Positions 18,662-31,146 of a DNA stretch of 64,000 nt are shown here, one piece after another. The first letter of the stretch is position 1. The number at the start of each line of letters is the position of its first letter. The stretch covers positions 3,539,925-3,603,924 of the forward strand of contig NZ_CP041335.1 in NCBI RefSeq assembly GCF_008033135.1, in the 5' to 3' direction. The DNA is from Chitinolyticbacter meiyuanensis. GTDB lineage: Bacteria; Pseudomonadota; Gammaproteobacteria; Burkholderiales; Chitinibacteraceae. The notes below the pieces were generated by a model. It saw nothing but the letters and a program-made list of their open reading frames with translations, was not told the DNA's origin and did no database searches. The position numbers were made by a program, and so were the translations under genes.

Positions 18662-19513
18662 ATGCTCGAACGCATCAAGACGGTGATCGACTCGCTTTCC
18701 AAATCGGAACGCAAGGTCGCCGAGCTGGTGCTGGCCCAGCCCAATCTGGTCGCCAATGCGCCGATCGCCCAGATCGCCGAACTCGCCGATGTCTCGCAGC
18801 CGACGGTGATCCGCTTCTGCCGCAGCCTCAACTGCTCCGGCCTGCAGGATTTCAAGCTACGCCTCACGCGCAGCCTGGTGTCCGGCGTGCCATACGTGCA
18901 CTCGATGGTGTCGGCTGACGATTCGGCACACGACCTCGCGAAGAAGCTGTTCGACAACAACATCTCGCACCTGCTGCGCTGCCGCAACGAGCTCGACACC
19001 GAGGCGTTGGAGCGGGCGATCAAGGTGCTGTCGAACACGCACAAGATCGAAGTTTGGGGCCAGGGCCAGTCCGGCGCCGTCGCCATCGATGCCCAGAACA
19101 AGTTCTTCCGCCTCGGCGTGCCCACGGTGGCCTACACCGATCCGCACATGCACGGCATGAGCGCCTCCATGCTCAAGCCCGGCGACGCCGTGGTGGCCGT
19201 ATCCAATTCTGGCCGTACGCTCGACCTGATTCGCTCGGTCGAGATCGCGCGCGATGCCGGGGCCGACGTGATCGGCATCACGCACAGCAAGAGCCCGCTC
19301 GCCAAGCGCTGCTCGATCTGCCTGTATGCCGACACCATGGAAGATCCGGATCTCTATACGCCGATGATCACCCGCATCGTCCACCTGGTGATCATCGATG
19401 TGCTGGCGGTCGGCGTCGCGCTCAAGCGCGGCCCCGAGCTGATCGACCAGCTCGAGAAGATGAAACGCAACCTCAAAGAAAAGCGGGTGCGCGGCCAGGA
19501 CCACGGTCTCTGA
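18662..19513 (+). CDS. hexR: RpiR-family regulator HexR
   Basis: A 283-residue RpiR-type regulator: an N-terminal helix-turn-helix (about 1-77, IAELADVSQPTVIRFCRSL) and a C-terminal SIS domain (about 125-255, WGQGQSGAVAIDAQNKF and VSNSGRTLDL) that binds a phosphosugar. Known HexR proteins repress hexose catabolism genes and are released by KDPG. I use ATG 18662; a GTG four codons earlier is possible. Its gene lies inside the cluster it is predicted to control, and HexR-like operators flank edd and zwf. Confidence 0.92.
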   Translation: MLERIKTVIDSLSKSERKVAELVLAQPNLVANAPIAQIAELADVSQPTVIRFCRSLNCSGLQDFKLRLTRSLVSGVPYVHSMVSADDSAHDLAKKLFDNNISHLLRCRNELDTEALERAIKVLSNTHKIEVWGQGQSGAVAIDAQNKFFRLGVPTVAYTDPHMHGMSASMLKPGDAVVAVSNSGRTLDLIRSVEIARDAGADVIGITHSKSPLAKRCSICLYADTMEDPDLYTPMITRIVHLVIIDVLAVGVALKRGPELIDQLEKMKRNLKEKRVRGQDHGL

Positions 19514-19552
19514 GCCCTACCCTCCACGCCTAGCCCGAAAGGAAGTTTTCCG

Positions 19553-21199
19553 ATGTCCAAGCTCCTGAACTCGCCCGCCTGGCAAGCCCTGGTCGAGCAT
19601 CAACAACATATCGCCCCGCTGCACCTGCGTGACCTGTTCGCCCAGGACCCGCAGCGCTTCGAGAAATTCTCGCTCGAATCGGGCGGCCTGTTCTTCGACT
19701 ACTCGAAGAACCGCATCACCGAAGAAACAATGGCGTTGCTGTTCAACCTGGCCCGCCAGGCCGGTGTAGCCGAGCGCATCCAGAAGATGTTCTCGGGCGA
19801 GAAGATCAACATCACCGAAAAGCGTGCCGTGCTGCACGTGGCGCTGCGCAACCTCGACAAGAACCCGATCGTGGTCGATGGCGAAGACGTGATGCCCAAG
19901 GTCAACGAGGTCAAGGAAAAGATCTTCCAGTTCTCGGACGAGATCCGCTCGGGCGAGCGCACCGGCTATACCGGCAAAGCCTTCACCGACATCGTCAATA
20001 TCGGTATCGGCGGCTCGGACCTGGGTCCGGTGATGGTCTGTAACGCCCTCAAGCATTTCGGCCACCAGCGCCTGAACATGCACTTCGTTTCCACCGTGGA
20101 CGGCGATCAGGTGGTGTCGACGCTGAAGAAGCTGAACCCGGAAACCACGCTGTTCATCATCGCGTCCAAGACTTTCACCACGCAGGAAACCATCACCAAC
20201 GCCCGCACTGCGCGCAAGTGGTTCCTCGACCGGGTCGGCAACGAAAGCCACATCGCCAAGCACTTCGTCGCCGTGTCGACCAATGCCAAAGCCGTGGCCG
20301 AGTTCGGCATCGACACCAACAACATGTTCGAATTCTGGGACTGGGTCGGCGGCCGCTACTCGCTGTGGTCCGCCATCGGCCTGCCCATTGCCATCTATCT
20401 CGGCAAGCACGACTACCAGGATCTGCTACATGGTGCCTACACCATGGACGAGCACTTCAAGAACAAGCCGCTCGAGCAGAACCTGCCGGTGATCATGGGC
20501 CTGTTGGGCGTGTGGTACATCAACTTCTTCGGCGCCAACACCCAGCTGATCTCGCCGTACAACCAGGCGCTGCAGCGTTTCCCGGCCTACCTGCAACAGC
20601 TGGACATGGAATCGAACGGCAAGAGCGTCGATCTGGACGGCAACCGCGTCGACTACCATACCGGCCCCGTCGTCTGGGGGGATGCCGGCATCAATGGCCA
20701 GCACGCCTACTACCAGATGCTGCACCAGGGCTCGCAGTTGGTGCCGATCGATTTCATCGCCAGCGTCGAGCATCCGGACATCCCGGAGCCGCACAGCACC
20801 ATCCTGATGGCCAACTACTTCGCCCAGACCGAAGCCTTCATGCGCGGCAAGAACGAAGCCGAAGTGCGTGCCGAGCTCGACAAGGCCGGCATCACCGGCG
20901 CCGCGCAGGATGAACTGGTGCCGCACAAGATCTTCGAGGGCAACCGCCCGACCAACTCCATCCTGATCCAGCGCCTGACGCCGCGCCGCCTCGGTGCGCT
21001 GATCGCGCTCTACGAGCACAAGATCTTCGTGCAAGGCACGATCTGGAATGTCAATTCGTACGACCAGTGGGGCGTCGAGCTCGGCAAGCAGCTCGCCAAG
21101 GCCATCGAGGGTGACCTGACCACCCCGGGCCTCACCACCTCGCACGATGCTTCGACCAACGGCCTCATCAACTACTACAAGCGTAACGTGCCGCGATAA
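19553..21199 (+). CDS. pgi: Glucose-6-phosphate isomerase
   Basis: A 548-residue enzyme interconverting glucose-6-phosphate and fructose-6-phosphate. The signatures [18 protein letters not shown] and [18 protein letters not shown], and the phosphate-binding GIGGSDLGP, are all present, and length is normal. GGAAG lies before the ATG. With 39 bases to hexR it likely shares its transcript. In this pathway it brings fructose-6-phosphate back to the Zwf substrate. Confidence 0.97.
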   Translation: MSKLLNSPAWQALVEHQQHIAPLHLRDLFAQDPQRFEKFSLESGGLFFDYSKNRITEETMALLFNLARQAGVAERIQKMFSGEKINITEKRAVLHVALRNLDKNPIVVDGEDVMPKVNEVKEKIFQFSDEIRSGERTGYTGKAFTDIVNIGIGGSDLGPVMVCNALKHFGHQRLNMHFVSTVDGDQVVSTLKKLNPETTLFIIASKTFTTQETITNARTARKWFLDRVGNESHIAKHFVAVSTNAKAVAEFGIDTNNMFEFWDWVGGRYSLWSAIGLPIAIYLGKHDYQDLLHGAYTMDEHFKNKPLEQNLPVIMGLLGVWYINFFGANTQLISPYNQALQRFPAYLQQLDMESNGKSVDLDGNRVDYHTGPVVWGDAGINGQHAYYQMLHQGSQLVPIDFIASVEHPDIPEPHSTILMANYFAQTEAFMRGKNEAEVRAELDKAGITGAAQDELVPHKIFEGNRPTNSILIQRLTPRRLGALIALYEHKIFVQGTIWNVNSYDQWGVELGKQLAKAIEGDLTTPGLTTSHDASTNGLINYYKRNVPR

Positions 21200-21221
21200 G
21201 CGCACCGCAACGCCACATGGG

Positions 21222-21244
21222 TCGCCCGGCTACACGCCGGGCGA
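21222..21244 (+). terminator. Hairpin between pgi and aceE
   Basis: TCGCCCGGC, loop TACAC, GCCGGGCGA form a perfect 9-bp stem 22 bases past the pgi stop. It lacks a T run. It separates the glucose cluster from the pyruvate dehydrogenase operon. Confidence 0.45.
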
Positions 21245-21306
21245 TGGTTCGCCCGGCCGGCATACTGGCCGATGCGACAGTCCAACTCACCACATAGGTA
21301 GACAAC

Positions 21307-23964
<2,658 letters not shown>

Positions 23965-24041
23965 TTTGCGTGAGGCGCGCGCCGCGGCGGTGATGTCCAT
24001 CCACTCCGCAGCGCGCGCTGGCCGGAGCCGGCCCTACCCGC

Positions 24042-24067
24042 TCCGCACTCCTCACCCCTCACAGGAT
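24042..24067 (+). repeat. 26-base leader repeat before aceF
   Basis: The 26 bases starting TCCGCACTCC and ending CACAGGAT are identical to those at 25783-25808 before lpdA. Both contain the ribosome site AGGA a few bases before ATGAGCAA. This looks like co-duplication of the translation start with the lipoyl domain. Confidence 0.9.
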
Positions 24068-24074
24068 TCATCCC

Positions 24075-25715
24075 ATGAGCAACGTCATTGAACTGAAAGT
24101 GCCTGATATCGGCGGCCACGATAACGTCGACATCATCGAGGTGATGGTGGCGGCCGGTGACCGCGTCGAGGTCGAGCAGAGCCTGATCACCCTGGAAACC
24201 GACAAGGCCACCATGGAGGTGCCGGCCACTGCCGCCGGTGTCGTCAAGGAAGTGAAGGTCAAGGTCGGCGACAAGATTTCCGAAGGCGGCGTGGTCGTGC
24301 TGCTGGAAGTGGCCGATGCGGCAAGTGCCCCTGCTGCAGCGCCAATTGCTGCGCCCGTCCCGGCCGCCGCACCTGCTCCGGCTGCTACCGCAGCGGCACC
24401 CGTCGGTGGCACCACCGTCGAAGTCCGTGTGCCCGATATCGGCGGTCACGACAACGTCGACGTGATCGAAGTGCTGGTCAAGCCGGGCGACACCGTGGCG
24501 CAGGAACAATCACTGATCACGCTGGAAACCGACAAGGCCACCATGGAAGTGCCCTCGACCGCCGCCGGCGTCGTCGAAAGCGTGGTGATCAAGGTCGGCG
24601 ACAAGGTGTCCGAAGGTGCATTGATCGTCACCGTGAAACGCAGCGATGCCGCTGCGCAGTCCGCCCCGGCAGCCGCGCCGGCCGTCGCTGCTGCGGCACC
24701 GCAAGCAGCTGCACCGGCTCCGGCCAAGGCAGCGCCGGCACCGGTCGCCCAAGCCAGCGTGCCCGCGCAAGTCGATGAAGCCGGCTTTGCCCGTGCCCAT
24801 GCTTCGCCGTCCGTGCGCAAGTTCGCCCGCGAACTCGGCGTCGATCTTGGCCGCGTCCAGGGCTCCGGCCCCAAGGGCCGCGTGCTGCACGAAGATGTGC
24901 AAGGCTTCGTTAAATCGGTGATGACCAGCGCGGTCGCCTCGTCGCTGGCCGCACCGGCCGGTGGCGCCTCGCTCGGCGGCGGGCTCGACCTCTTGCCGTG
25001 GCCCAAGGTCGATTTCGCCAAGTTCGGCCCGATCGAATCCAAGCCGCTGTCCAAGATCAAGAAGATTTCCGGCGCCAACCTGCACCGGAACTGGGTGGTG
25101 ATCCCGCACGTCACGTTCAATGACGAATGCGACATCACCGCGCTGGAGGATTTCCGCAAGGAGATCGGCAAGGAGTGGGAGAAGAGCGGCCTCAAGCTCT
25201 CGCCGCTGGCCTTCATCATCAAGGCCGCCGCCGAAGCGCTGAAGGCCTTCCCCGAGTTCAACTCCTCGCTCGATGGTGACAACCTGGTGCTCAAGCAGTA
25301 TTACCACATCGGTTTCGCCGCGGACACGCCGAACGGCTTGGTGGTTCCGGTGATCAAGGATGCGGACCAGAAGGGCCTGAAGCAGATCGCCAAGGAGCTG
25401 ACCGACCTCTCCGGCCTCGCCCGCGAAGGCAAGCTCAAGCCCACTGACATGCAGGGCGCCACGTTTACCATCTCGTCGCTGGGTGGTATCGGCGGCACCA
25501 GCTTCACGCCCATCATCAATGCGCCGGAAGTGGCCATCCTCGGCGTGTGCAAGTCGCAGATCAAGCCGGTGTGGAACGGCAGGGAATTCACGCCGCGCCT
25601 GATGTGCCCGCTGTCGCTGTCGTTCGATCACCGGGTGATCGACGGTGCGGCCGCCGCCAAATTCACCGTGCACTTGGGCAAGCTGCTGACGGACATCCGC
25701 CGTCTCGTGTTGTGA
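24075..25715 (+). CDS. aceF: Pyruvate dehydrogenase E2 (dihydrolipoamide acetyltransferase), two lipoyl domains
   Basis: A 546-residue E2. Two lipoyl domains (about 1-75 and 116-192), each with the lipoylation site [10 protein letters not shown], are joined by Ala/Pro-rich flexible linkers. A peripheral-subunit-binding domain follows (about 236-275, [19 protein letters not shown]), then the catalytic domain with [16 protein letters not shown] near the C-terminus holding the active-site His and Asp. It transfers acetyl to CoA and is the core of the complex. The gene lies 110 bases after aceE. Confidence 0.97.
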   Translation: MSNVIELKVPDIGGHDNVDIIEVMVAAGDRVEVEQSLITLETDKATMEVPATAAGVVKEVKVKVGDKISEGGVVVLLEVADAASAPAAAPIAAPVPAAAPAPAATAAAPVGGTTVEVRVPDIGGHDNVDVIEVLVKPGDTVAQEQSLITLETDKATMEVPSTAAGVVESVVIKVGDKVSEGALIVTVKRSDAAAQSAPAAAPAVAAAAPQAAAPAPAKAAPAPVAQASVPAQVDEAGFARAHASPSVRKFARELGVDLGRVQGSGPKGRVLHEDVQGFVKSVMTSAVASSLAAPAGGASLGGGLDLLPWPKVDFAKFGPIESKPLSKIKKISGANLHRNWVVIPHVTFNDECDITALEDFRKEIGKEWEKSGLKLSPLAFIIKAAAEALKAFPEFNSSLDGDNLVLKQYYHIGFAADTPNGLVVPVIKDADQKGLKQIAKELTDLSGLAREGKLKPTDMQGATFTISSLGGIGGTSFTPIINAPEVAILGVCKSQIKPVWNGREFTPRLMCPLSLSFDHRVIDGAAAAKFTVHLGKLLTDIRRLVL

Positions 25716-25722
25716 GGCGACT

Positions 25723-25755
25723 GGGGCGGGGAGCGCGGCACGCCTTCCCCGCCCC
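25723..25755 (+). other. GC-rich hairpin between aceF and lpdA
   Basis: GGGGCGGGGA and TCCCCGCCCC form a perfect 10-bp stem with a 13-base loop, 7 bases after the aceF stop. No T run: it may adjust the E2:E3 ratio by mRNA processing or partial termination. Confidence 0.45.
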
Positions 25756-25782
25756 GGACGCTGGCAGGAATGGCCGGGCCAT

Positions 25783-25808
25783 TCCGCACTCCTCACCCCT
25801 CACAGGAT
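25783..25808 (+). repeat. 26-base leader repeat before lpdA
   Basis: This is the second copy of the leader described at 24042-24067, identical over 26 bases and followed in both cases by near-identical coding sequence for a lipoyl domain. Confidence 0.9.
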
Positions 25809-25815
25809 CCACCCC

Positions 25816-27600
25816 ATGAGCAAGCTCATCGAACTCAAGGTCCCCGATATCGGCGGTCATGACAACGTCGACGTCATCGAGGTGTTCGTCAACGCCGGCG
25901 ACAGCGTCGCCGTCGAACAAAGCCTGATCACGCTGGAAACCGACAAGGCGACCATGGAAGTACCGGCCACCCACGCTGGCGTGATCAAGGAATTCAAGAT
26001 CAAGGTCGGCGACAAGGTGTCCGAGGGCACCGTAATCGCCGTGATCGAGGCGGTCGAAAGCGCCGCCGCGCCGGCACCTGCTGCTGCGCCCGCGCCGCAA
26101 GCCACCGCTCCGGTATCGGCAACGCCCCCCGCCGCAGCCCCAGCCGGCAGCTACAGCGGCCCGGTCGACATCGAGACCGAGATGGTGGTACTCGGCGGCG
26201 GCCCCGGCGGCTATTCCGCGGCGTTCCGCTCGGCCGATCTCGGCCTCAAGACCGTGATCGTCGAGCGCTTCGCCACACTGGGCGGCGTCTGCCTCAATGT
26301 CGGCTGCATCCCGTCCAAGGCCTTGCTGCACAACGCCTTCGTCATCGACGAAGTGGCCCATTTGGCCGCCAACGGCATCAAGTTCGGCAAGCCCGAGGTC
26401 GATGTCGATGCGCTGCGTGGCTTCAAGGAAAAGGTGATCGGCAAGCTCACCGGTGGCCTCGCCGGCATGGCCAAGGCGCGCAAGGTCGAGACGGTGCGCG
26501 GTATCGGCCGCTTCCTCGACGCCCACCACCTCGAAGTGCAACTCACCAGCGGCGAAGGCAAGGCCACCACCGGCGAAAAGAAGGTGATCCGTTTCCAGAG
26601 CGCCATCATCGCCGTCGGTTCATCAGTGTTCAAACTGCCCTTCATCCCCAACGATCCGCGCATCGTCGATTCGACCGGTGCGCTGGAACTCAACAGCGTG
26701 CCGCAGCGCATGCTGATCATCGGCGGCGGCATCATCGGCCTGGAAATGGGTACGGTGTACTCAACGCTGGGCGCACGGCTCGACGTGGTCGAACTGTCCG
26801 ATGGGCTGATGCAAGGCGCCGACCGCGACTTGGTCAAGGTGTGGCAGGACTGGAACAAGCATCGCTTCGACAACATCATGCTGAGCACCAAGACCACCGC
26901 GATCGAGCCCAAGGATGATGGCATCTGGGTCACGTTCGACGGCGAAAAAGCCCCCAAGGAGCCGCAGCGCTATGATCTGGTGCTGCACGCCACCGGCCGC
27001 ATCCCCAACGGCAAGCAGGTCGGCGCCGAGCATGCGGGTGTCGCCGTCACCGAGCGCGGCTTCATCGAAGTCGACAAGCAGATGCGCACCAACGTACCGC
27101 ACATCTTCGCCATCGGCGATCTGGTGGGCCAGCCGATGCTGGCGCACAAAGCGGTGCACGAGGCGCACGTGGCGGCCGAGAACGCCGCCGGCCACAAGGC
27201 CTGGTTTGACGCCCGCGTGATTCCCGGCGTTGCCTACACCGATCCGGAAGTGGCGTGGGTGGGCCTCACCGAAGACCAGGCCAAGAAGGAAGGCAAGGCA
27301 ATCACCAAGGGCGTGTTCCCCTGGGCCGCCTCCGGCCGCGCCATTGCCAACGGCCGCACCGAAGGCTTCACCAAGTTGATCTTCGACGCGGAAAACGGCC
27401 AGATCCTCGGCGGCGCCATCGTCGGCCCACACGCCGGCGACATGATCGGCGAGATCTGCCTCGGCATCGAGATGGGTGCGGATGCGGTCGACATCGGCAA
27501 GACCATCCACCCGCATCCCACCATGGGCGAATCGATCGGCATGGCCGCCGAAGTCGCCAAGGGCGTGTGCACGGATTTGCCACCGCAGCGCAAGAAGTAA
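25816..27600 (+). CDS. lpdA: Dihydrolipoyl dehydrogenase (E3) with N-terminal lipoyl domain
   Basis: A 594-residue E3, longer than the usual 470 because residues 1-75 are a lipoyl domain ([10 protein letters not shown]) with an Ala/Pro linker to about residue 112. The flavoprotein follows: FAD-binding VLGGGPGGYSAAF, redox-active disulfide GGVCLNVGCIPSKALL, NAD-binding IIGGGIIGLEMGTVYS, and the C-terminal HPHPTMGES with the catalytic His. It reoxidises the E2 lipoyl groups. Lipoyl-E3 fusions are known from Neisseria and relatives. The N-terminal domain is very similar to the first lipoyl domain of AceF. Confidence 0.97.
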   Translation: MSKLIELKVPDIGGHDNVDVIEVFVNAGDSVAVEQSLITLETDKATMEVPATHAGVIKEFKIKVGDKVSEGTVIAVIEAVESAAAPAPAAAPAPQATAPVSATPPAAAPAGSYSGPVDIETEMVVLGGGPGGYSAAFRSADLGLKTVIVERFATLGGVCLNVGCIPSKALLHNAFVIDEVAHLAANGIKFGKPEVDVDALRGFKEKVIGKLTGGLAGMAKARKVETVRGIGRFLDAHHLEVQLTSGEGKATTGEKKVIRFQSAIIAVGSSVFKLPFIPNDPRIVDSTGALELNSVPQRMLIIGGGIIGLEMGTVYSTLGARLDVVELSDGLMQGADRDLVKVWQDWNKHRFDNIMLSTKTTAIEPKDDGIWVTFDGEKAPKEPQRYDLVLHATGRIPNGKQVGAEHAGVAVTERGFIEVDKQMRTNVPHIFAIGDLVGQPMLAHKAVHEAHVAAENAAGHKAWFDARVIPGVAYTDPEVAWVGLTEDQAKKEGKAITKGVFPWAASGRAIANGRTEGFTKLIFDAENGQILGGAIVGPHAGDMIGEICLGIEMGADAVDIGKTIHPHPTMGESIGMAAEVAKGVCTDLPPQRKK

Positions 27601-27613
27601 GGCAAATCCTGAC

Positions 27614-27646
27614 AAAAACCGCATCGTCAGCGATGCGGTTTTTTTT
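27614..27646 (+). terminator. Terminator of the pyruvate dehydrogenase operon
   Basis: A 13-bp stem, AAAAACCGCATCG with loop TCAG and CGATGCGGTTTTT, ends in a run of eight Ts, 13 bases after lpdA. It closes the housekeeping region. Confidence 0.93.
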
Positions 27647-27647
27647 G

Positions 27648-27933
27648 CTCGAGCCCGCTTCATACAGACAACAGCCCACAATCATTTGGCATTTGAGTGA
27701 TAGCTATGCAACACTCTCGCCGATGTCGGCGGCTTAGCACGCTAGAAAGCTATACCAGAATTATTCGTACTCAGTGCACTTCGCGGCTTACCTTCCAACC
27801 AAGTATTACGTTGAAAATGCATACAACACCGATTGCTTTTCAGCAGCGCGGCACCCGATGAGCCAGCGGGTCTGCGAAGTTGGAAATTGAATTTAGCAAA
27901 ACAAAGAAAATAGTTTTCACAATTTCTCCGTAC
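27648..27933. other. Gap before the secretion locus; composition shift
   Basis: About 285 bases hold no gene that I can support. Base composition falls from strongly GC-rich to mixed within this gap and stays lower through the next genes. The promoter of the four-gene locus must be here, but no sigma-70 or sigma-54 core matches well enough to call. No direct repeats, tRNA or integrase remnants that would mark an insertion boundary are visible. Confidence 0.5.
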
Positions 27934-29274
27934 ATGACAATAAAATCAATAAGCTACGCTTTAGTGGGTTTGCTAATTCTACATTCGCCACCGGGCCATG
28001 CATCGACATTTCTCGCTCAACTTCAGTTGACGCTTGAGCATGAACCCAGCTTGATATCATCTCAACGTGATATCGATATCAGTTCCGCGAGAAAAGATCA
28101 GGCCCTTGGGGAACTGCTCCCCAAGATCGACCTCTCCGGCGGCATGAATAGAAATCGAAGAAACTACCAGCAAAAACAAAGCCTTTTTCCGTCCAGCACT
28201 GAGTATTACGACTCGAACTCTTGGCAAATTAATTTTTCACAGCCAATCATCAATTTTGCAGCAATTTTCAATTTACGCCAAAATTTGCACTATCTGGACC
28301 AAGCCAATCTGATCAAGCTGGCGACCGAACAAGAGCTCATCGCAAAGTACATCGAAACCTGGATGTCCATTCAGAGCGCGCTCGCAAATGTCGATGCCGA
28401 ATCTGCAAAGAAAGATTACGCAGCATCTGAATTAAGCAAGGCAAAAATCGGCCATCTCAACGACCTGGTCAACGAACCCGAACTAATCAGAGCACAAGCC
28501 GAGTTTGATATAGCAAGTTCTGATGTGGACCAAGCCGCCAGTGAACTGGAGATAGCCATTTCCAATCTCGAGCTGTTATCAGGCCAAGCACCTAGCACGG
28601 AAATAGCCTTACTCGAACCGAAGCTAGACCGACTCAACGCCCCGTTTGAAACAAACACACAACTGGAACTTTCAAACACGCTCAACCCCAGAATAAATGC
28701 AGCCAAAAAAGCTGCGGACGCGGCCAAGCAGGAAATTCAGAAACAATCCGCGGGGCTTCTCCCCACGCTCGAGTTGGTAGCCAACTACTCCGAAAAGAAA
28801 CAGCAAGAAGGCGACTACCCCTCCCAAAGCGGATATTCAGACAAAGCGGGCTATGTTGGGCTGCAGTTAAACATTCCGATTTTTAGCGGAGGCGGACAGC
28901 TTGCCAAGAAGAAAGAGGCCCAAGCCCAGTATGAGAAAGCACTGAGTGATATAGAAAAAGAAAGAAGAAATGCAACTCAGCGCCTCAAGCAGGCTCTGCA
29001 GGAATATGCAAGCGCCCAACGCAGGCAGCGTGCAATGCACACCTCGCTGTCTGCCGCGCAGTTAGAACTTGTTGCAGCACGCAGATCAAGGGATTTTGGC
29101 AACGGGTCCGACATTGAAGTTTTCAAGGCACAACTTCAAGTTGCGAACACAAAGCGCGACGAAATCAAGGCAATATGCGACAAGGTCTCGGCATATTTCA
29201 ACATTAAAGCTAACACGGCGTCGATCAACGAAGCGGATATCCAGCAGCTTGCAGAAATCTTCGTTGAGCCATAA
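27934..29274 (+). CDS. TolC-like outer-membrane efflux/secretion factor
   Basis: A 446-residue outer-membrane factor. With ATG 27934 the product opens with a signal peptide (hydrophobic to about residue 22, PGHAS); a TTG at 27880 would add 18 residues and hide it. Long heptad-type helices alternate with two short strand regions, the internal duplication of the TolC family. The second strand region reads KAGYVGLQLNIPIFSGGG, a typical motif (LQLNIPIFSGG). It would supply the outer-membrane exit duct for the adaptors encoded by the next two genes. GC content is markedly lower than in lpdA. Only 9 bases separate it from the next gene. Confidence 0.87.
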   Translation: MTIKSISYALVGLLILHSPPGHASTFLAQLQLTLEHEPSLISSQRDIDISSARKDQALGELLPKIDLSGGMNRNRRNYQQKQSLFPSSTEYYDSNSWQINFSQPIINFAAIFNLRQNLHYLDQANLIKLATEQELIAKYIETWMSIQSALANVDAESAKKDYAASELSKAKIGHLNDLVNEPELIRAQAEFDIASSDVDQAASELEIAISNLELLSGQAPSTEIALLEPKLDRLNAPFETNTQLELSNTLNPRINAAKKAADAAKQEIQKQSAGLLPTLELVANYSEKKQQEGDYPSQSGYSDKAGYVGLQLNIPIFSGGGQLAKKKEAQAQYEKALSDIEKERRNATQRLKQALQEYASAQRRQRAMHTSLSAAQLELVAARRSRDFGNGSDIEVFKAQLQVANTKRDEIKAICDKVSAYFNIKANTASINEADIQQLAEIFVEP

Positions 29275-29283
29275 AGATTTCGT

Positions 29284-31125
29284 ATGCACGCAATTGAATC
29301 CAATTTACTAGCTCCCTCCCTCTCCGTGCCACCCACGCCCGCATGGCATAGATTCCTGGTGGCCACATCCGCCATTGAGCTCTGCCAAGCCTGGTTGGAA
29401 ATTACCTGCTCCCAGCTCGCGGATGTCGACTATGCCGCGATACTGGTAAAGGATCTTGCTGCGGGGGGATTTGCGCCCATTGCCGTATGGCCAAGCGAAG
29501 AGCTGGATTTTGCCAGCCTATCCGAAGCGATAGGCCAAGCCATACACGAGCAAAAAGGGATAGTCCAGAGACATTCGAGCCGAGCTGATCAGAACTGGCA
29601 GATCGCCTATCCGGTTCAGATCACCTCAGGCATCGAAGCAGTCATTGGCTTATCCATTACAACGCCCTCTCCAAACCAGGCTCTGCAGTTGCTGCACTGG
29701 AATTCCGCCTGGATTACCAATTTGTTCATTTCCAGAAACTCAGAACTTGGCCAAGTCAACTTCTACCGCGCCCGCAAGTTAATCGACTGCTTGACCAGCC
29801 TTAATCACAGCAAAGAGGTTGCTCAATCCCTGATTGAGCTGACCACGGAAATCAAGGCTGCCATTGGATGTGATAAGGTCGCAATCGGTACATTTGGTAC
29901 TTCGCAAATTAGGATCAGGAGCATTACCGACTCCGCGCACCTGGAAAAAAACAGCCACATCAGCAAATGTTATGCTGCGGCAATGGATGTTGCGCTTGAT
30001 CGAGATGTAATCGTGCAGGCCACACGTGAAGAAACGGCAGCGCAAAATCCGCATGACCCAGTCACCCAATTGCTTGAGGCCTCAGGCAATGCCTTACTGG
30101 TCGTGGTCCCCTTGAGCACAAGCGGTCGAAAAATCGGTGCGCTCACCTTGGAATGGCAGCACGTGCAGCTTGAGGAGGAAAGCCTCAAGCTCATCGATGC
30201 GATAAGGTCAGTATTGGCACCCGCCATCGAAAGTCGCTTACAGTCGGACCAAAACTCCGCCCAGCGCCTTGGTCACGAGATCAAGCAAGTATTTGAAAAG
30301 CTGCTTGGCCCCGACCATCTCATGCTCAAAACAGTCGCCGCGATCTGCATCATTCCGCTGCTACTATCGTTGTTGATTCATATTCCCTTCAGGGTCACCG
30401 CAAAAACTGTTGTGGAAGGCGAAGTACAACGAACCGCGACAGCCCCGTTCAACGGATTCATCAGCCGCTCCTTTGTCAAGGCAGGGGATCAACTGCAGAA
30501 AGGGCAAGTGCTGTTGGAGCTGGATACCACCGACCTTGAAATCGAAAAACACAAGTGGCAGGGTGAACGAGATCAAAACAATGAAAAATTGCAACAAGCC
30601 ATCGCGGCACAGGATCTCGCGGAGGTTCAGGTCGCCAGTGCGCAGCTCAAGCAGTCGCAATCCCAACTTGCATTGACAATTGAGCGTTTGGCACGCGCCA
30701 AAATACGTGCCCCATTCGACGGGGTCGTCATTTCCGGTGATCAATCACAGCAAATCGGAGCGCCAGTCGAAACTGGCAAGAAGCTCTTCGAAATAGCCCC
30801 GTTGGATCGGTATCGCGTCATTCTGCAAGTGGACGAGCGGGATGTTGGCAGCATTCGCCAAGGCCAGCAGGGCAAGCTGATCATCACGGGCTTGGCCGGC
30901 GAAGCGATGGCGCTCCGCATCAGCAGGATCACACCTGTTGCAACGGCCAAGGATGGCAAGAATTATTTCCGAGTAGAAGCAAGGCTCGATGACACGTCGA
31001 TACACTTGCGCCCCGGCATGGAAGGCGTCGGAAAAATTGAAACACCATCCCGCTCACTGTTCTGGATCGTCACACACAAATTTACCGATTGGCTGCGCCT
31101 TACACTCTGGACTTGGCTACCCTGA
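29284..31125 (+). CDS. GAF-domain / HlyD-type membrane fusion protein
   Basis: A 613-residue fusion. Residues about 1-170 resemble a degenerate first GAF-like unit, and about 175-310 a second GAF domain (IGCDKVAIGTFG ... LLVVVPLSTSGRKIGALTLEW). One membrane helix follows (about 346-368, AAICIIPLLLSLLIHIPF), then an HlyD adaptor: a split lipoyl-like unit (APFNGFISRSFVKAGDQLQKGQVLLELD and its return half KIRAPFDGVVISGD), a helical hairpin (about 420-475), and a beta-barrel. The adaptor would span the periplasm to the TolC-like protein while the GAF part senses something in the cytoplasm. Which ligand it binds is unknown. Confidence 0.85.
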   Translation: MHAIESNLLAPSLSVPPTPAWHRFLVATSAIELCQAWLEITCSQLADVDYAAILVKDLAAGGFAPIAVWPSEELDFASLSEAIGQAIHEQKGIVQRHSSRADQNWQIAYPVQITSGIEAVIGLSITTPSPNQALQLLHWNSAWITNLFISRNSELGQVNFYRARKLIDCLTSLNHSKEVAQSLIELTTEIKAAIGCDKVAIGTFGTSQIRIRSITDSAHLEKNSHISKCYAAAMDVALDRDVIVQATREETAAQNPHDPVTQLLEASGNALLVVVPLSTSGRKIGALTLEWQHVQLEEESLKLIDAIRSVLAPAIESRLQSDQNSAQRLGHEIKQVFEKLLGPDHLMLKTVAAICIIPLLLSLLIHIPFRVTAKTVVEGEVQRTATAPFNGFISRSFVKAGDQLQKGQVLLELDTTDLEIEKHKWQGERDQNNEKLQQAIAAQDLAEVQVASAQLKQSQSQLALTIERLARAKIRAPFDGVVISGDQSQQIGAPVETGKKLFEIAPLDRYRVILQVDERDVGSIRQGQQGKLIITGLAGEAMALRISRITPVATAKDGKNYFRVEARLDDTSIHLRPGMEGVGKIETPSRSLFWIVTHKFTDWLRLTLWTWLP

Positions 31126-31146
31126 TCCGGGAAGCGGAAAAACGAA

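Noticed and set aside
27680..27710. Sigma-54-type promoter before the TolC-like gene
   Set aside because: TTGGCAT occurs, but no GC element follows at the right distance.
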